Of a DNA stretch of 64,000 bases, positions 47,213 to 58,624 are shown one piece after another. Made by a program: the position numbers and the translations under genes. Where the stretch lies: positions 49,976,396 through 50,040,395 of the forward strand of contig NC_012870.2 of NCBI RefSeq assembly GCF_000003195.3, in the 5' to 3' direction. The notes under the pieces are model-generated. The model was not told the DNA's origin, did not search any database, and saw only the letters and a list, made by a program, of their open reading frames with translations. The stretch comes from Sorghum bicolor. Taxonomy: Eukaryota; Streptophyta; Magnoliopsida; Poales; Poaceae. Numbering within the stretch: position 1 is the first letter of the stretch; every line of letters starts with the position of its first letter.

Positions 47213-50200
47213 TGTAACACCCTAAATTTTACTTCTTTGAAAATAAAGCTAAAATAATCTATTTTGTATTTCTGTGCTCATGAAAATATAGTAAAATAAA
47301 TTTTTTCCTTAAATTAAAAATTATCATAGGGTTTAGCAACGTTGTTGTCCATACATGCTGGTACATATGTTTTACGTGATGTTTGTTTGTTGCTCCTTTG
47401 TGTGTTGATACTAAGCAAAGTTTTTTTAAATACGTTTAGTAGATTGATCTTCCTTTTTCGGTACGTATTTATCTTTTTCTACAATCAAATTCCTTGTCTT
47501 TTAGATCAAGATTTCATTAAGAGTCTCTTAGAATCTTTTCTTTCAAACCTAAGTCACTCCTTTCAGTTTCTTGTCCATCAAGCAAACTTTTCAGAAAATT
47601 TTTCGGTCTTTTCCGTGAGCATAATCTAATTTTTAGATGCTCCATATTATCTTATCATGAGCTCCAAACACTTTATTTGGGTTCCTCATATTCCATAATA
47701 GCTTTGAGAATTTTCCCTGAATTTTCGAAGTTTTCGGAGTATTTTTCGGGGGCTTAAATAATAATTCTAGACTTTTCTGGAATTGTTCTATACATGAAAT
47801 TAATTAATTCCGAAAATAATAGAATATCTCTTTCTCTTCGACGCTTAAATTTCAAGTACAATAAATTTAATAAATCCCAAAGACCGTGTCTTTATTTATT
47901 AATGGGCTTTAATGTTTATTTAGGCCCACTAGTAAATGTGGAAGGTGCAACATTAATTAGTACCATATTGCTAATTGATGTAGATATGGAGAGACTTCCT
48001 CTCTCTATATATATATGTACAAACTCCTTGAGTTAAACACACCAAAGCTACTATATGGGAAGTCCCTAGTCTAGGAAATCCCTCATGTAGTAAATTATAT
48101 TTTTCTCCTTCTCTTGGCATCAGACCGCCGCCGTCCCTGCCTGTTCCCCTTCCGCCGAAAAAGAAGACCACCGGTTGAAATATCGTCGATGTCTCAGGTA
48201 GCCACGTGAAGCATTTACTACTAACTTCGTTCTACTCGTTTGGTCAAGCGGCCAAGCCAAGCGCTGAACGTGAGCCCCAGTCACTCTACTTGTGAGTTTA
48301 TCTTTTCTTTTCTAATCAATTCTTTATTCCTTGCTTTGTCTTAGAATGTCGCATGTAGCTTTGATTACATTTACCACCGTGATGCAAGCGTCCCTAGCTG
48401 CTTGTGATTCTTGAGGCTAAGCAAGCTCGCTCCTATGTCTATCATCTGCTTGTCGCCATGACCAGAGCATGCTACGGATGACATACATACATGGTAATAG
48501 TCTTGTAAAGTTCCTCCACCGTTCATTTATTTCGTAAGCTATACATGCTTCTGACTTGTGAAACTTTCGTTCAAATACATATACCTTGTCCTGCTGATTA
48601 TGTTCCAAAGTTAATATATTCACGCCTTTTAAACCCGTAGCTTAAATTTCGCTTGATCTTGTGGTGTTAGTTTTGTAGCAACGTAATCTCTATGTGTTAG
48701 TACGAACGATAATCCTATCACATGGTTATGAATTTCATAATTTAAATATTAACTTGATTAACTTGCATGTAACTAGTTTTCTAATTAAAAAAACAATATA
48801 GGTGTCACACTTCGTCATTTTATATGAAAATATTTATATAGTTTAATTAAATGCTATCACTAATCTGTTTTTATATTATTATAATTTGTTTAGTTTGAAT
48901 CCACGCCACATACAGTTCGAGTAGGTGCTCTCACATGTCCTTTTATTTTTGCAAAATAATGTTTAACTTACTTAATAACTAAAAGCCATATATATATATA
49001 CCTATATAATTTATAAATAAAATATTAATATGATTGGTTGCTTTCACATACGCTTTTTCTTTTGCAAAGAAAAAATTTAACTTTATTAATTTATATGACA
49101 TCATTTGTAGATAAAATGAAATATGATTAGATTTACTTTAGTTTTCTAATTTCAAATATAATTCGACTTAATTCTATTTGGACATATCCCCTGAAATATC
49201 ATATACATGCTATTGTTAAAATAAATGAAGCTTAAAGTTTCTCTCTCTTATAGAGACAATCTTTCGGTCGTCGTTTCTGTTTCACCGTGGCTCTCATTAG
49301 CATGTTTTTTTACGTCTGTGTGCTCCTAACGATGTGTAGATTAGTTTTCAAACATTTGTATTGATTGGTGTACTGTTTTAATTTATTTGTATTGTTTGCT
49401 TTGTGTATGATTGCGTAGATGCTTGTGTGGTGCTTTATGATTATGTTCAGTCGGTGAGCTATACGTGGTGATCAAGAAGTAGTTCGTTGAAGATTTGGAA
49501 CTTAAAGAAGGATCTATGTTTAAGGCAAGTATAGCATGGGATCATCCTTGTTTTCCTAATAACTATAATCACACATAATTCATATTGCATGTGTCTCCTT
49601 GTTAAGGATTTCCTAGTATTGATCTCAAACCTTGTCACCCATGGTTTTGCATTGGGTAGCCTATGCTAGTGCTCCACTAAAACCATGATCTTGTAATTTG
49701 ATTAATGGAATATGCAATAAACATTAAAAGATGACTTTTTAGCAACTTTGGTAAAGAGGGCTGGAGGATTGGGCTATCTTATGGTGCTCTAGTTTCTCTC
49801 CATAAGGACTTATCTGTATCTGACCATCCGGGACATACACTACAACTGTGAGGGCTACATGGCTCTGGCTTTAGCTCAGTATGAGGACCTCTTCTAGCTT
49901 GTTAGAGGTTACCCGTGTGGCGCAAATGGGGAATAGCAGACCGTGGATTCCTGCGGGTGAATCACATGGACTGACTAATGAAACCAAGCGGCCCTAACTT
50001 GTTAGACGAAACTTTGAAAGGCTTCATAGTGAACCCTGCCGGTCTTCCTTGGTAGTAGGCTAAGAGGTCGATGGGCCTCGGGCGAAAGGGTAAATCATGA
50101 CTCACAGTGAAAGTGTACAACCTATGCAGAGTGTAAAACTAATATATCAGCCGTGCTCACAGTCACGAGCGGCCTTGGACCAATACAGAATAAATGATCA

Positions 50201-50717
50201 CTAATGGCAAATCATTAATGTTATTATTGTTAATATGTTGTTTATGCTATTCTTTATTCACTTTACTTGATCATGAGTTTACTTCGGGACTTGACAAACT
50301 TGATGCTACTTATATGCTAAAATTGTGACAACTAAAAGCTACATGCAGTCAAACCAGTGTCTAGCCTTTGAGCCTCATGGACCCCATGTTATTCTTGCTG
50401 AGTACGAGATGTACTTACGCTTGCCTTTACATTTTATTTGGATAAAAATCCCGGATGGGTACCAGATTGCAAGCTTGGAAAAGAGTTTAGGCTTGTGCTC
50501 AACCAGTCAGTTGTCCCTGTGGATTTGGAGCTTTCGCCTGAAGAACGGAGTGTCTTTCCGCTATTTGCTATCTAAGGTTATATATTTTATCTTAAGTTCA
50601 TTATATTTTAAGCATTGTCTATTGATATTATCCCTATTTGTGGCTATATGTGAGATTTGACTTTCTGGGCTCACATATGGTGTGTATCTGGTTTTGTTCT
50701 TAAAATCGGGTGCTACA
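47213..50717 (+). repeat. D: solo LTR, Tekay/Del-like (3505 bp)
   Basis: TGTAACACCCTAAATTTT ... AAATCGGGTGCTACA, with a perfect TSD tttct (47208-47212 and 50718-50722). No PBS or internal region. The segment 49780-50200 is closely similar to the G LTR (7660-8110). It contains AT-rich runs such as tatatatata near 48005 and 48990. Confidence 0.95.
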
Positions 50718-51865
50718 TTTCTTCTCAATCCTGTCACTTAGAGTTTTTGTATATTTTTGAAAAGAAAGTTAGCATACCATTTATCCTCATAGGTTCTCTC
50801 TGATCACTCATTATCTTTTATATATCTCACTGAGGCTGTTTTAATTTGCAAATATTCTCAAGCATACTTACTTTGCATTTATTGTCTGATCAAAACGGGA
50901 TCCGAGGAGGGGAATGTCATACTCTTAGGTCAATGACTTTGGAAATTAAAATCATTGTCAACTCTTGCTGGCATATTGCTTATTAGAGGGACCATGGGTT
51001 ATTATTTTCTTTCTTTCTCTTTTTTTTAAGTGGATACCGAGGTACCCCTAATTCTACTGCCGGACATTTATCCATTTTTTCTGCGAGGTTATCGAGCACT
51101 TGCTCCTTTTTATTTCCACGAAATATCTTTATTTTTGCATAGCCCATGCCTCTAATGCAATAATACCTCAGAAGAGTGAATCTTTCTGAATAAATGTCTT
51201 GATCTTAGGAGCATGATAAATCTCTCAACAAGGGTCTAACTCATTTTGAACAAACTCAATACAGAGTAGATAGCCTTTATAATCATAATTAATATTTTTA
51301 GTTTTATCAGGCATAAAAAAAACACTGAGGATGGTAGCTAGAATTTTGAAGATAACTTCTCCAAGCAACAATGATATCAAGAATAAGAAAATCATACTCT
51401 ACCATCTCACATTACATAATGACTTAAGTAACACAGGGTTTTTAAATGATTTTCAATAATTGCAAGTTTCAGGAAATACCACAGAGTGAGATTAATCATG
51501 TTTAGAAACATTTTAAGCTTGTTAATTTATCATGTTGGAAATAATATTCTGCATAATCCAAGTTATGTGTATGTGTAAAATAAAGTGTGCAGAGTGTGTA
51601 CCTGAATTGTGGAGTGGTGTAGTCGAGGCATGTCGAGGGATCTCCCCCATACTTGTTTTCTGCTTTCTTGCACAAAAATAAAATGGAGACACACAAGACA
51701 TAATAATAATAATATTCTTTATTAATCTTGGGGCATAAATGACTAGTAGCAAACTGACGACAATAGTAGCAAACTGATGACAATAGTAGCAAACTGACAA
51801 TAATAGTAAACCTAAACCGAATTTAAAGATAGATAACTAAGATGCATTGCCTCAAGGTCTAATCT
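50718..51865 (-). other. untranslated region of C with internal PPT-like site
   Basis: There is no gene. The minus-strand aagtatgggggaga (51641-51654) resembles the C PPT. A short repeat, agtagcaaactga, occurs three times at 51745-51800. Confidence 0.6.
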
Positions 51866-52560
51866 AGATAACTTAGCGGCGCTCTAATTCCTTGATCTTC
51901 TTATTGACACTGGCAAGATCCTGCCTAAGGCCTAGTATAACGATGTTGTGGTTAGAGAGCTGCCTAGTGAGAGAATTAACTGAGGACTGGAGGTCTATGA
52001 TAACTCTGTCTAGCCTGCGAACGTCCTCATCAATATCTACTATAGTCTTGCGACGCTTGGGAGGTGTCTCAAAAGCATTGAGAGCGTGCTTTGGGGCTGC
52101 CTTTGGAGGGATGAAACGGACTTTGGCTGCTCTAATCCCTTCAAAGTAAGGTCTCTTTCCTCCGTAGTGTAGCGTATGATGCTGATCTCGCCGCTTCGGT
52201 TGGTCTTGACTCCAACGACCCTCTCATTGGGTCTAGGTGGAAGGATCCTCGTGCTAGTTGGCACCTTGATTGTGGTATTCGTCTTGGATGATGATCCCTT
52301 GAGGAGTAGGGGTTGTGGCGGTGCGGTGAGAACTAGTTGAGCATGATAGGATTGGGCGGAGCTGCGTTGGCGTAATGGCAAGGCTTCTAGCTATCGCTCT
52401 GTGTTGGCCGGGACGAGAGCACGGGCGTCGGGGTCTTCCTCAGGCTTCAAGTTGAGGTTGAAGGGGATGACTTCCCAATCATCGTGGAACTTCTCGGCAA
52501 TTGGAGCAGCGAGGGACTAAACAAGCTCTAACTGAAGAAGAAGAAGAAGAGAAGGCTTGG
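51866..52560 (-). pseudogene. C downstream ORF region, coiled-coil protein of unknown function
   Basis: On the minus strand, downstream of integrase, a frame from about 52520 reads PIAEKFHDDWEVIPFNLNL, meets a stop near 52392 and continues to 52040. After a frame change, a heptad-like Leu/Ile/Val pattern (VRRLDRVIIDLQSSVNSL) runs to a TAA near 51873. No initiator ATG is obvious. In Athila elements this place holds a third ORF, sometimes called env-like, but I see no signal peptide or membrane segment here. Function is not recognised. Confidence 0.45.
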
Positions 52561-52595
52561 TGGATTGGTGTTTGAAAACTGATGTCAGGGGTCTG

Positions 52596-52778
52596 TTTAT
52601 ATAGGGGTCAAAAAGTGCCTCTAGGGAATGTTCTGGTTGCTCTCGTCGATGTGCGTGAGAAACTTTCCATCTAAGGGATTATTCGGATTACCATAAGTGT
52701 ATTTTCCATAACAGAGAAAATCAGGACCGAGGGGGAACAGGGACTGGGCGCCCGCCCACCTGATCAGGGCGCCCGCCC
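52596..52778 (-). promoter_or_regulatory. internal promoter-like module of C
   Basis: On the minus strand there are two copies of GGGCGGGCGCCC (52767-52778 and 52746-52757, 21 bp apart), followed about 143 bp later by TATATAAA (52603-52596). The C LTR has the same arrangement: two GC boxes at 58322 and 58343, also 21 bp apart, with TATAAAA about 120 bp downstream. The following text, ACAGACCCCTG, also resembles ACCAGACCCCCTGG after the LTR TATA. Confidence 0.5.
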
Positions 52779-52929
52779 TCTCCCTGGCTCCTCTGTGAGC
52801 CTGCTTCTTCAGGCGTGTTTCTAGATGCAAAACTTTTTAGGAAAATATATGTATGACCTAAAAACGTCAGATTAAAAGTGTCGGGCTCTAATTCTCCATG
52901 GGAAGGTAAAAATGGACTACGTCTATTTA

Positions 52930-54030
52930 TTCTAATTCTTTATTGGGCTCTAAAAACAATTTAAGACGTTGACCATTTACCTTGAATAACGTACCTTCAT
53001 CATTTTGAAGTGCTATAGCTTCATGGGATGATGAATTGATTACCTTGAATGGTCCTCCCATTTACTCTGGAGTTTTCCATGCCCGAAAAGCTTCACCCTG
53101 GAATTAAAAAGTAATACCTTATCTCATGGTGCGAACTCCTTCTTCTTGATTCTCTTGTCATCCCACCTTTTGACTATTTCTTTGTAGATCTTCGAATTGT
53201 GATATGCTTTCTCTCGCCATTCTTCCAATTCTAATAGTTGCATTCTTCTATGATCTCCAGCGAAATCTAGGTCCATATTCCATCTCCTTATGACCCAGTG
53301 TGCTTTGAATTCTAGTTCAACAGGTAGGTGGCAAGTCTTCCCGTACACCAATTGGTATGGAGACATTCCAATTGGGGTCTTGTATGCTGTCCGGTATGCC
53401 CAGAGTGCATCGGTAACTTGTCTCTCCATGCCGTTCCCATTTCATTGACTGTCTTCTGAAGAATATTCTTGATTTGCTTATTGGAAGTCTCTGCTTGGCC
53501 ACTTGTCTGAGGATGATAGGGGGTAGCGACATTGTGACAGATTCCATGTTTTGATAGATATTGCTTGAAGCGTTTGTCGATGAAGTGTGCTCCTCGATCA
53601 CTTATTACTACTCTAGGAACTCCAAATCTTGGAAATATAATTTATTCAAACATCCTCTTTGAACTGATGTTGTCGGCATGCTTGCAAGGTAATGCCTCTA
53701 CCCACTTGGAGACGTAGTCAACTGCCACCAAGATGTACTCACACTTCTTTGATGGAGGAAATGGACCCATATAGTCTATTCCCCAGACATCAAAGAGCTC
53801 AATCTGAAGGTTATTGGTGAGTGGCATTGCATCCATTGTATTTATGTTTCCGTGCCTTTGACATGGCCCACATCTTCTGATATATTGCTTCGTGTCTTCA
53901 TACATTGTAGGCCAGTAGAATCCACACTGCCAGATCTTTGAATGTGTACGGAATGCTCCATAGTGACCTCCATATGGTGATGAATGACATTTGTCGATGA
54001 TCTTCCATCCTTCCTCAGTGGTCACACATC
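52930..54030 (-). pseudogene. C integrase
   Basis: Minus strand. The HHCC domain is [18 protein letters not shown] ... CGPCQRHG (54000-53855). The core is [14 protein letters not shown] (first Asp, about 53790), SDRGAHF (second Asp, about 53590) and GQAETSNKQ (Glu, about 53490). The C-terminal domain has [15 protein letters not shown] and PYQLVYGK, running to about 52930 with FKVNGQRLK. A TAA interrupts near 53640, a frameshift lies near 53430 and another stop near 53060. It would insert the DNA copy into the genome. Confidence 0.85.
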
Positions 54031-54055
54031 TCCTGAGTAAGCCATCAGAGCATAC

Positions 54056-56012
54056 TCAGAAGAGGTATGGCTCATCCCATATATGTGAACGACTTTCTTG
54101 AATAAGCTTCTTCTTGTTTGCTCCTGGTGTTACATACCCTGAAACCATAAAATTAACAATATCTGCATACCAGGGGTCAGACCTGTTAATCCCGTAGAGC
54201 ATGTCGTCCCGGAGTGAATCATTGATGGGGGTTTCCAGTGGATTCTTAAAATACATTCTAGACAAGTGATCAGTAACAGAATTTTCTACTCCCTTTTTAT
54301 CTTTTATTTCTAAGTCAAATTCTTGAAGTAATAAGATCCATCTAATCAGGCGAGGTTTAGCATCTTTTTTTAGTGAGCAAATATTTTAGTGCAGCATGAT
54401 CAGTGTAAACAATTATTTTAGCTCCAACTAAATAAGATCTAAATTTATCAATGGCAAAGACAACAACCAGAAGCTCTTTTTCAATGGTTGCATAATTAAG
54501 TTGAGCTCCTGTCAAAGTTTTACTAGCATAAGCAATTGCATGATGCTTCTTATCTTTAGTTTGTCCCAATACTGCCCTCACAACATAATCACTAGCATCA
54601 CACATAATTTGAAAAGGCAACGACCAATCAGGGGGTTGAATGATTGGTGCAGAGATGAGTGCTTTCTTTAATAAATTGAAAGATGTTAGACATGCATCAT
54701 CAAATTCGAAAGGAGCATCCTTGGCTAGCAAAAGAGTAAGTGGTCTAGCAATGAATGAAAAATCTTTTATGAATCTACGATAAAAACCAGCATGGCCAAG
54801 AAAGCTTCGAATTCCTTTTATATTCACAGGTGGAGGTAGTTGTTCAATTTCTTCAATTTTAGCTTTGTCTACCTCAATACCTCTTTCAGACACTAGGTGT
54901 CCCAGCACTATTCCTTCTCTAACCATCAAATGACATTTTTTCCAATTAAGGACTAAGTGCTTTTCTTCACATCTTTGCAAAACCTTGTCTAAGTTTTCAA
55001 GACAACTATCAAAAGTTTTTCCATATACAGAGAAATCATCCATGAAAACTTCCATAATCTCTTCAATCATATCAGAAAATATAGACATCATGCATCTTTG
55101 AAAAGAAGCTGGTGCATTACATAACCCAAAAGACATTCTTCGGTAAGCATAAGTTCCATATGGGCATGTAAAAGTGGTTTTGCTTTGATCATCAGGATGT
55201 ATCAGGATCTGATGATACCCTGAATATCCATCTAAGAAACAGAAGAACGAATGGTTCGCTAATCGCACTAGCATCTCATCTATGAAAGGTAAAGGAAAAT
55301 GATCCTTTCTCGTGGCTTTGTTTAGTTTTCTATAGTCTATGCACATCCGCCATCCTGTGACGGTGCATTGTGGAATTAGCTCGTTCTTTTCATTCATAAT
55401 AAAAGTCATGCCTCCCTTTTTAGGCACAATTTGAACTGGGCTCACCCACTCACTATGCGGCACAGGATATATAATCCCTGCATGCAGCAACTTTATAACT
55501 TCCTTTTTAACTACCTCTCTCATAGTGTTGTTAAGTCTACGTTGGGGTTCTCGAGAAGGTGAAACAGAAGGATCTGTTGGAATACGATGGGTACAAATCA
55601 TAGGACTGATTCTTGTAAGATCTTGGAGTGAGTAGCCGAAAACTGAGTGATGTTTCTCAAGAATGGTCATCAATCGCAGAGTTTTCTCCTGAGTGAGTTT
55701 ATCACTAATGATCACAGGAAACTCTGGATTATTGTTTAGGAAAGCATAGATAAGACCGAGTGGTAAAGTTTTAAGCTCTATGGGAGGTCTAGGTGTTTCT
55801 GCAAACTCATCTAAGGGTTCAGGTTCAGAAGGTTTGGCTTCTTCTTCTATGAAGAAAGGTGTTTTGTCTTCTAAGTCTGATTCATCTAAAAGCTCAAGAG
55901 ATGTAGCCTTTACCTCCTCCATAGGATCAGGCAAAAGATATGACTCAGCCTTATTATTTAAGGAGTGTGAAATTGTTATTGGAAATGTGTAGCTTTCTAG
56001 TATGACCTTCAT
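54056..56012 (-). pseudogene. C reverse transcriptase and RNase H
   Basis: Open from 56012 to 54357. An acidic linker is followed by RT: WRMCIDYRKLNKATRKDHFPLP (about 55345), FCFLDGYSGYHQI (55235), MSFGLCNAPASFQRCM (55135) and the catalytic FMDDFSVYG (55040). RNase H begins CDASDYVVRAVLGQ (54605; the usual Gly/Val pattern is altered) and ends [26 protein letters not shown] frameshift in an A run (+ strand 54363-54369) breaks it. The same gene continues at 54265 (DHLSRMYF) and meets a stop at 54056. It is the Athila-type RT and the only other recognisable RT in the window besides A1. Confidence 0.88.
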
Positions 56013-57258
56013 AAAGGAGTCTTCTAAAAGGTTGTCCTATCAATAGGTCGAAGTCCCATGTATCAAAGATATAGAAGTTCAAATGAACCATGGAGTCTTC
56101 TACTGTAAGAGGTAGGACATTAATAATTCCAAGACTGGGGACTAATCGTCCCGAAGATTCCTTTATGACCTTTGTTGTGGGGGTTAAGAACAAGTTTTTA
56201 AATAGTTTAAGTGCAAAAGATTCAGACATGATGTTAATCCCCACAATAGGATTATAGAGAGCATCAAATCGATCAGAATTATAAGCACAACGTATAGTTA
56301 TAGAGGGTGTGTCCAAACGGATCACATCAGAGGAAAGCTCTGATTCCTCCAACCACTCGCTACTCATGACTGAGATAAGCTCTCTTAATTGATATTCACT
56401 TGGCAAACAAATGCTAAGATGGCCGTTTTGGGGTCTGTTAGTAGAATGGTAGTTTGAAATGATTCCAAAATCGGCAAAAAGATCAGATTCTATATCCAGC
56501 ATGAAGTCCGGTGGTGGAATTTCTTCCTCTTGTGGCTCAGAACTTGGAATAGCTAAAGTAGATGAAGAATTTGGCAGACTGTCTACTTCGGCTTCGTAGG
56601 TTTCATCATGAAGGGTATTATCCATCTCAGCTTCTAGGATTCTATCTAGGATCACACTAGCTTCATCAGTAGGGATGCGAAAGAAAGAACCTCTAGACAT
56701 TGTTTGTAGCATTTGTTTGTGATCTTTCTAAAGACCTTGAAAAAACTGAAATAAAAGAACAGGGTCTTCAAGATTAAGGTTTGGACCAGATTCTAAAAGA
56801 TCAGAAAAACGTTTCCAGGATTTTCCCAAAGTTTCATTATCTTTTTGTTTAAAAGATAGGACTTCGAGTCTAAGGTTGCCGATACGGTCGAGGAAATAGA
56901 AATCTAGACAAAACTTGGCTCGTAAAACTCCCCATTCACCTCGTTGTTGACTTACCTTCTGACTGTACCATTGTCTAGCTTCTCCCCTTAAGGAAAAAGG
57001 AAAAAGCTTCCAACGTAAAGTTTTATCAGAAATGCCTTCAATGCGAAGACAATCACATGTTTGCTCAAAATCTCTAATGTGAAGGTAAGGGTTTTCGTCT
57101 TCCTTTCCCGAAAAAGATAGGTTTTGAATCATGGCAATCAACCTAGAACTTAACTTATACTGGAATGTTTGGATAGGCTGTGATGGCTCCCATGATAAAA
57201 GGTCAGTTTCCGAAGGTGTTACAAATTGGTAGATTGATTTAGAATCTTGGTTTTCCAT
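55954..57258 (-). pseudogene. C gag and protease-like region
   Basis: ATG at 57258 (MENQDSKSIY). The capsid part has NPYLHIRDFEQTC, LRWKLFPFSLRGEARQWY and FKQKDNETLGKSWKRF. An in-frame TAG at 56730-56728 is followed by the same frame to 55954. The protease-like part has YNPIVGINIMSESFALKLF (about 56250) and FDLLIGQPFRRLLYEG (about 56030). The Asp expected before the VGIN-type core is absent, as in H. It overlaps the RT frame by 59 bp, so one frame change joins them. Confidence 0.75.
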
Positions 57259-57366
57259 AAGGTAAGAGTAAAGAAAATGGATAAAGAATATAAAAGATAA
57301 GAAAAGATAAAAGTATAAATACAAGCTAGTAGTAAGACTCAAGATTATCTCAGCAAACCGTCTTTC

Positions 57367-57385
57367 TCCCCGGCAACGGCGCCAG
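57367..57385 (-). other. primer binding site of C
   Basis: On the minus strand CTGGCGCCGTTGCCGGGGA, the Athila-like primer type, 8 bp inside the LTR edge. B1 shares the core. Confidence 0.85.
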
Positions 57386-57392
57386 AAATGCT

Positions 57393-58624
57393 TGTTGATA
57401 TTTGGGAACGCAATAAGGAATTGATCCGCAAGAGCATGGATATCGGTGAGCACTTCACCCGGGAGATTATCCAGAGTATCATATTTATTTTTTTACCACT
57501 AGGAGAAAGAGTGCATCTGACTAACCTGGTCTATTACTACTAACCCTTTAGGCAACAAAGAATGTTTCTCGATGTGAGTGATAAATAGAGAAGACTACAA
57601 CCGTAATCTCTTTCTAACCTTGGTAAGGATGATCTACTGTTCTATTGGGGAGGCTAACGGAATCTAGACACCACAGAGGATGTTCACCCCGCACCTACAA
57701 ACCCTATCCTTCCTGATAACGAGATATGGTCTGCAAAGGTAACTCGGAAATGTCACGTTCCTCACTACTACCACGGTCCAGCTAGTCAGGGAATATCTAT
57801 GTGTATCCTAGCCCAAACACCACGTCTACGCTAGAGATGATTACTCTAAACTCTACACGAAGAGATTAAAGTAAACTCATAAACCAAAAGAACAATAAAA
57901 CAAGAACTTACTAGAATTTAGAAGTTGAAATATTGAAGAATCCTAGGAGCAAGCTTCGGGTTAGGAGAACTTGATCCCGCAGGTACAAACTCAGAGTAGA
58001 CACCGACAGGCCGGGCTTCCTCCGATCTACACCTCCACTCTATCTCTCTCAATCTAGTAGAAACTAGAAGATCTATTTCTACTCACATTGGTTGCTAAGC
58101 CTAAAAAGAAATTTTATTTAGAGGAGAAGTATTCCTTCAAGGGCTCCTCTCAACTCTATGAAAAACTTGTCTCCTCCAGGGTCCAGGGGGTCTGGTTTTA
58201 TAGTCCCCTCAAGTGAATGTGAGCCATTGGATCAAACCAACATTGATTGGACGGTTATCCTTGATCCTTTAGGTCGGTGGAACATCGTCTGTGAAAAGAG
58301 TCCTGATCCAACTCCAGGAAGGGGCGGGCGCCCAGGTCAACTGGGCGGGCGCCTAGTGCCTGGCCCCGTTCAGCCTCCGCTTCCTTCCCGTGGCTTCTGG
58401 AGTCTTCTAGATGGTAGAAAATTGCGCGGTGCGTTGATATCTCTATGTAATCCCGACATGTGGCCCTTTCTTCCTTATTTCCTGATAACCCCCTGCAGAA
58501 ATAGATAAACAATAAAACTCGTGGAATTCTGTCAGATCAAACCCTAATTCTAAGTGTTGTTTGCATATTGGTCCTTTCTCTTGTTTATTTGATAACTAAA
58601 ATTGATACTTAAGAACCGTCAACA
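57393..58624 (-). repeat. 5' LTR of C (1232 bp)
   Basis: On the minus strand TGTTGACGGTTCTTAAG ... TCCCAAATATCAACA. TATAAAA at 58202-58196, two GC boxes at 58322-58333 and 58343-58353, and a stretch from the TATA box to the GC boxes clearly related to the B LTRs. Confidence 0.93.

Larger units (their letters stand above)
45830..58624 (-). mobile_element. Element C: complete Athila-lineage Ty3/gypsy element containing solo LTR D
   Basis: TSD ataac (45825-45829 and 58625-58629). Minus strand: 5' LTR 57393-58624, PBS about 57367-57385, gag from 57258, protease-like, RT, RNase H, integrase (to about 52930), a further ORF region with its own promoter-like module (51870-52840), an untranslated region with D inside, PPT 47059-47075, 3' LTR 45830-47058. 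Coding regions carry several stops and frameshifts. Confidence 0.95.

Noticed and set aside
47342..48171. Open frames inside solo LTR D, and short frames near 50325-50660
   Set aside because: No domain, not open in the homologous G LTR, and AT-rich compositional frames.
51892..52149. Plus-strand Ser/Leu-rich frame opposite the C downstream ORF
   Set aside because: The opposite strand carries the sense of C and a heptad pattern; this one is its complement.
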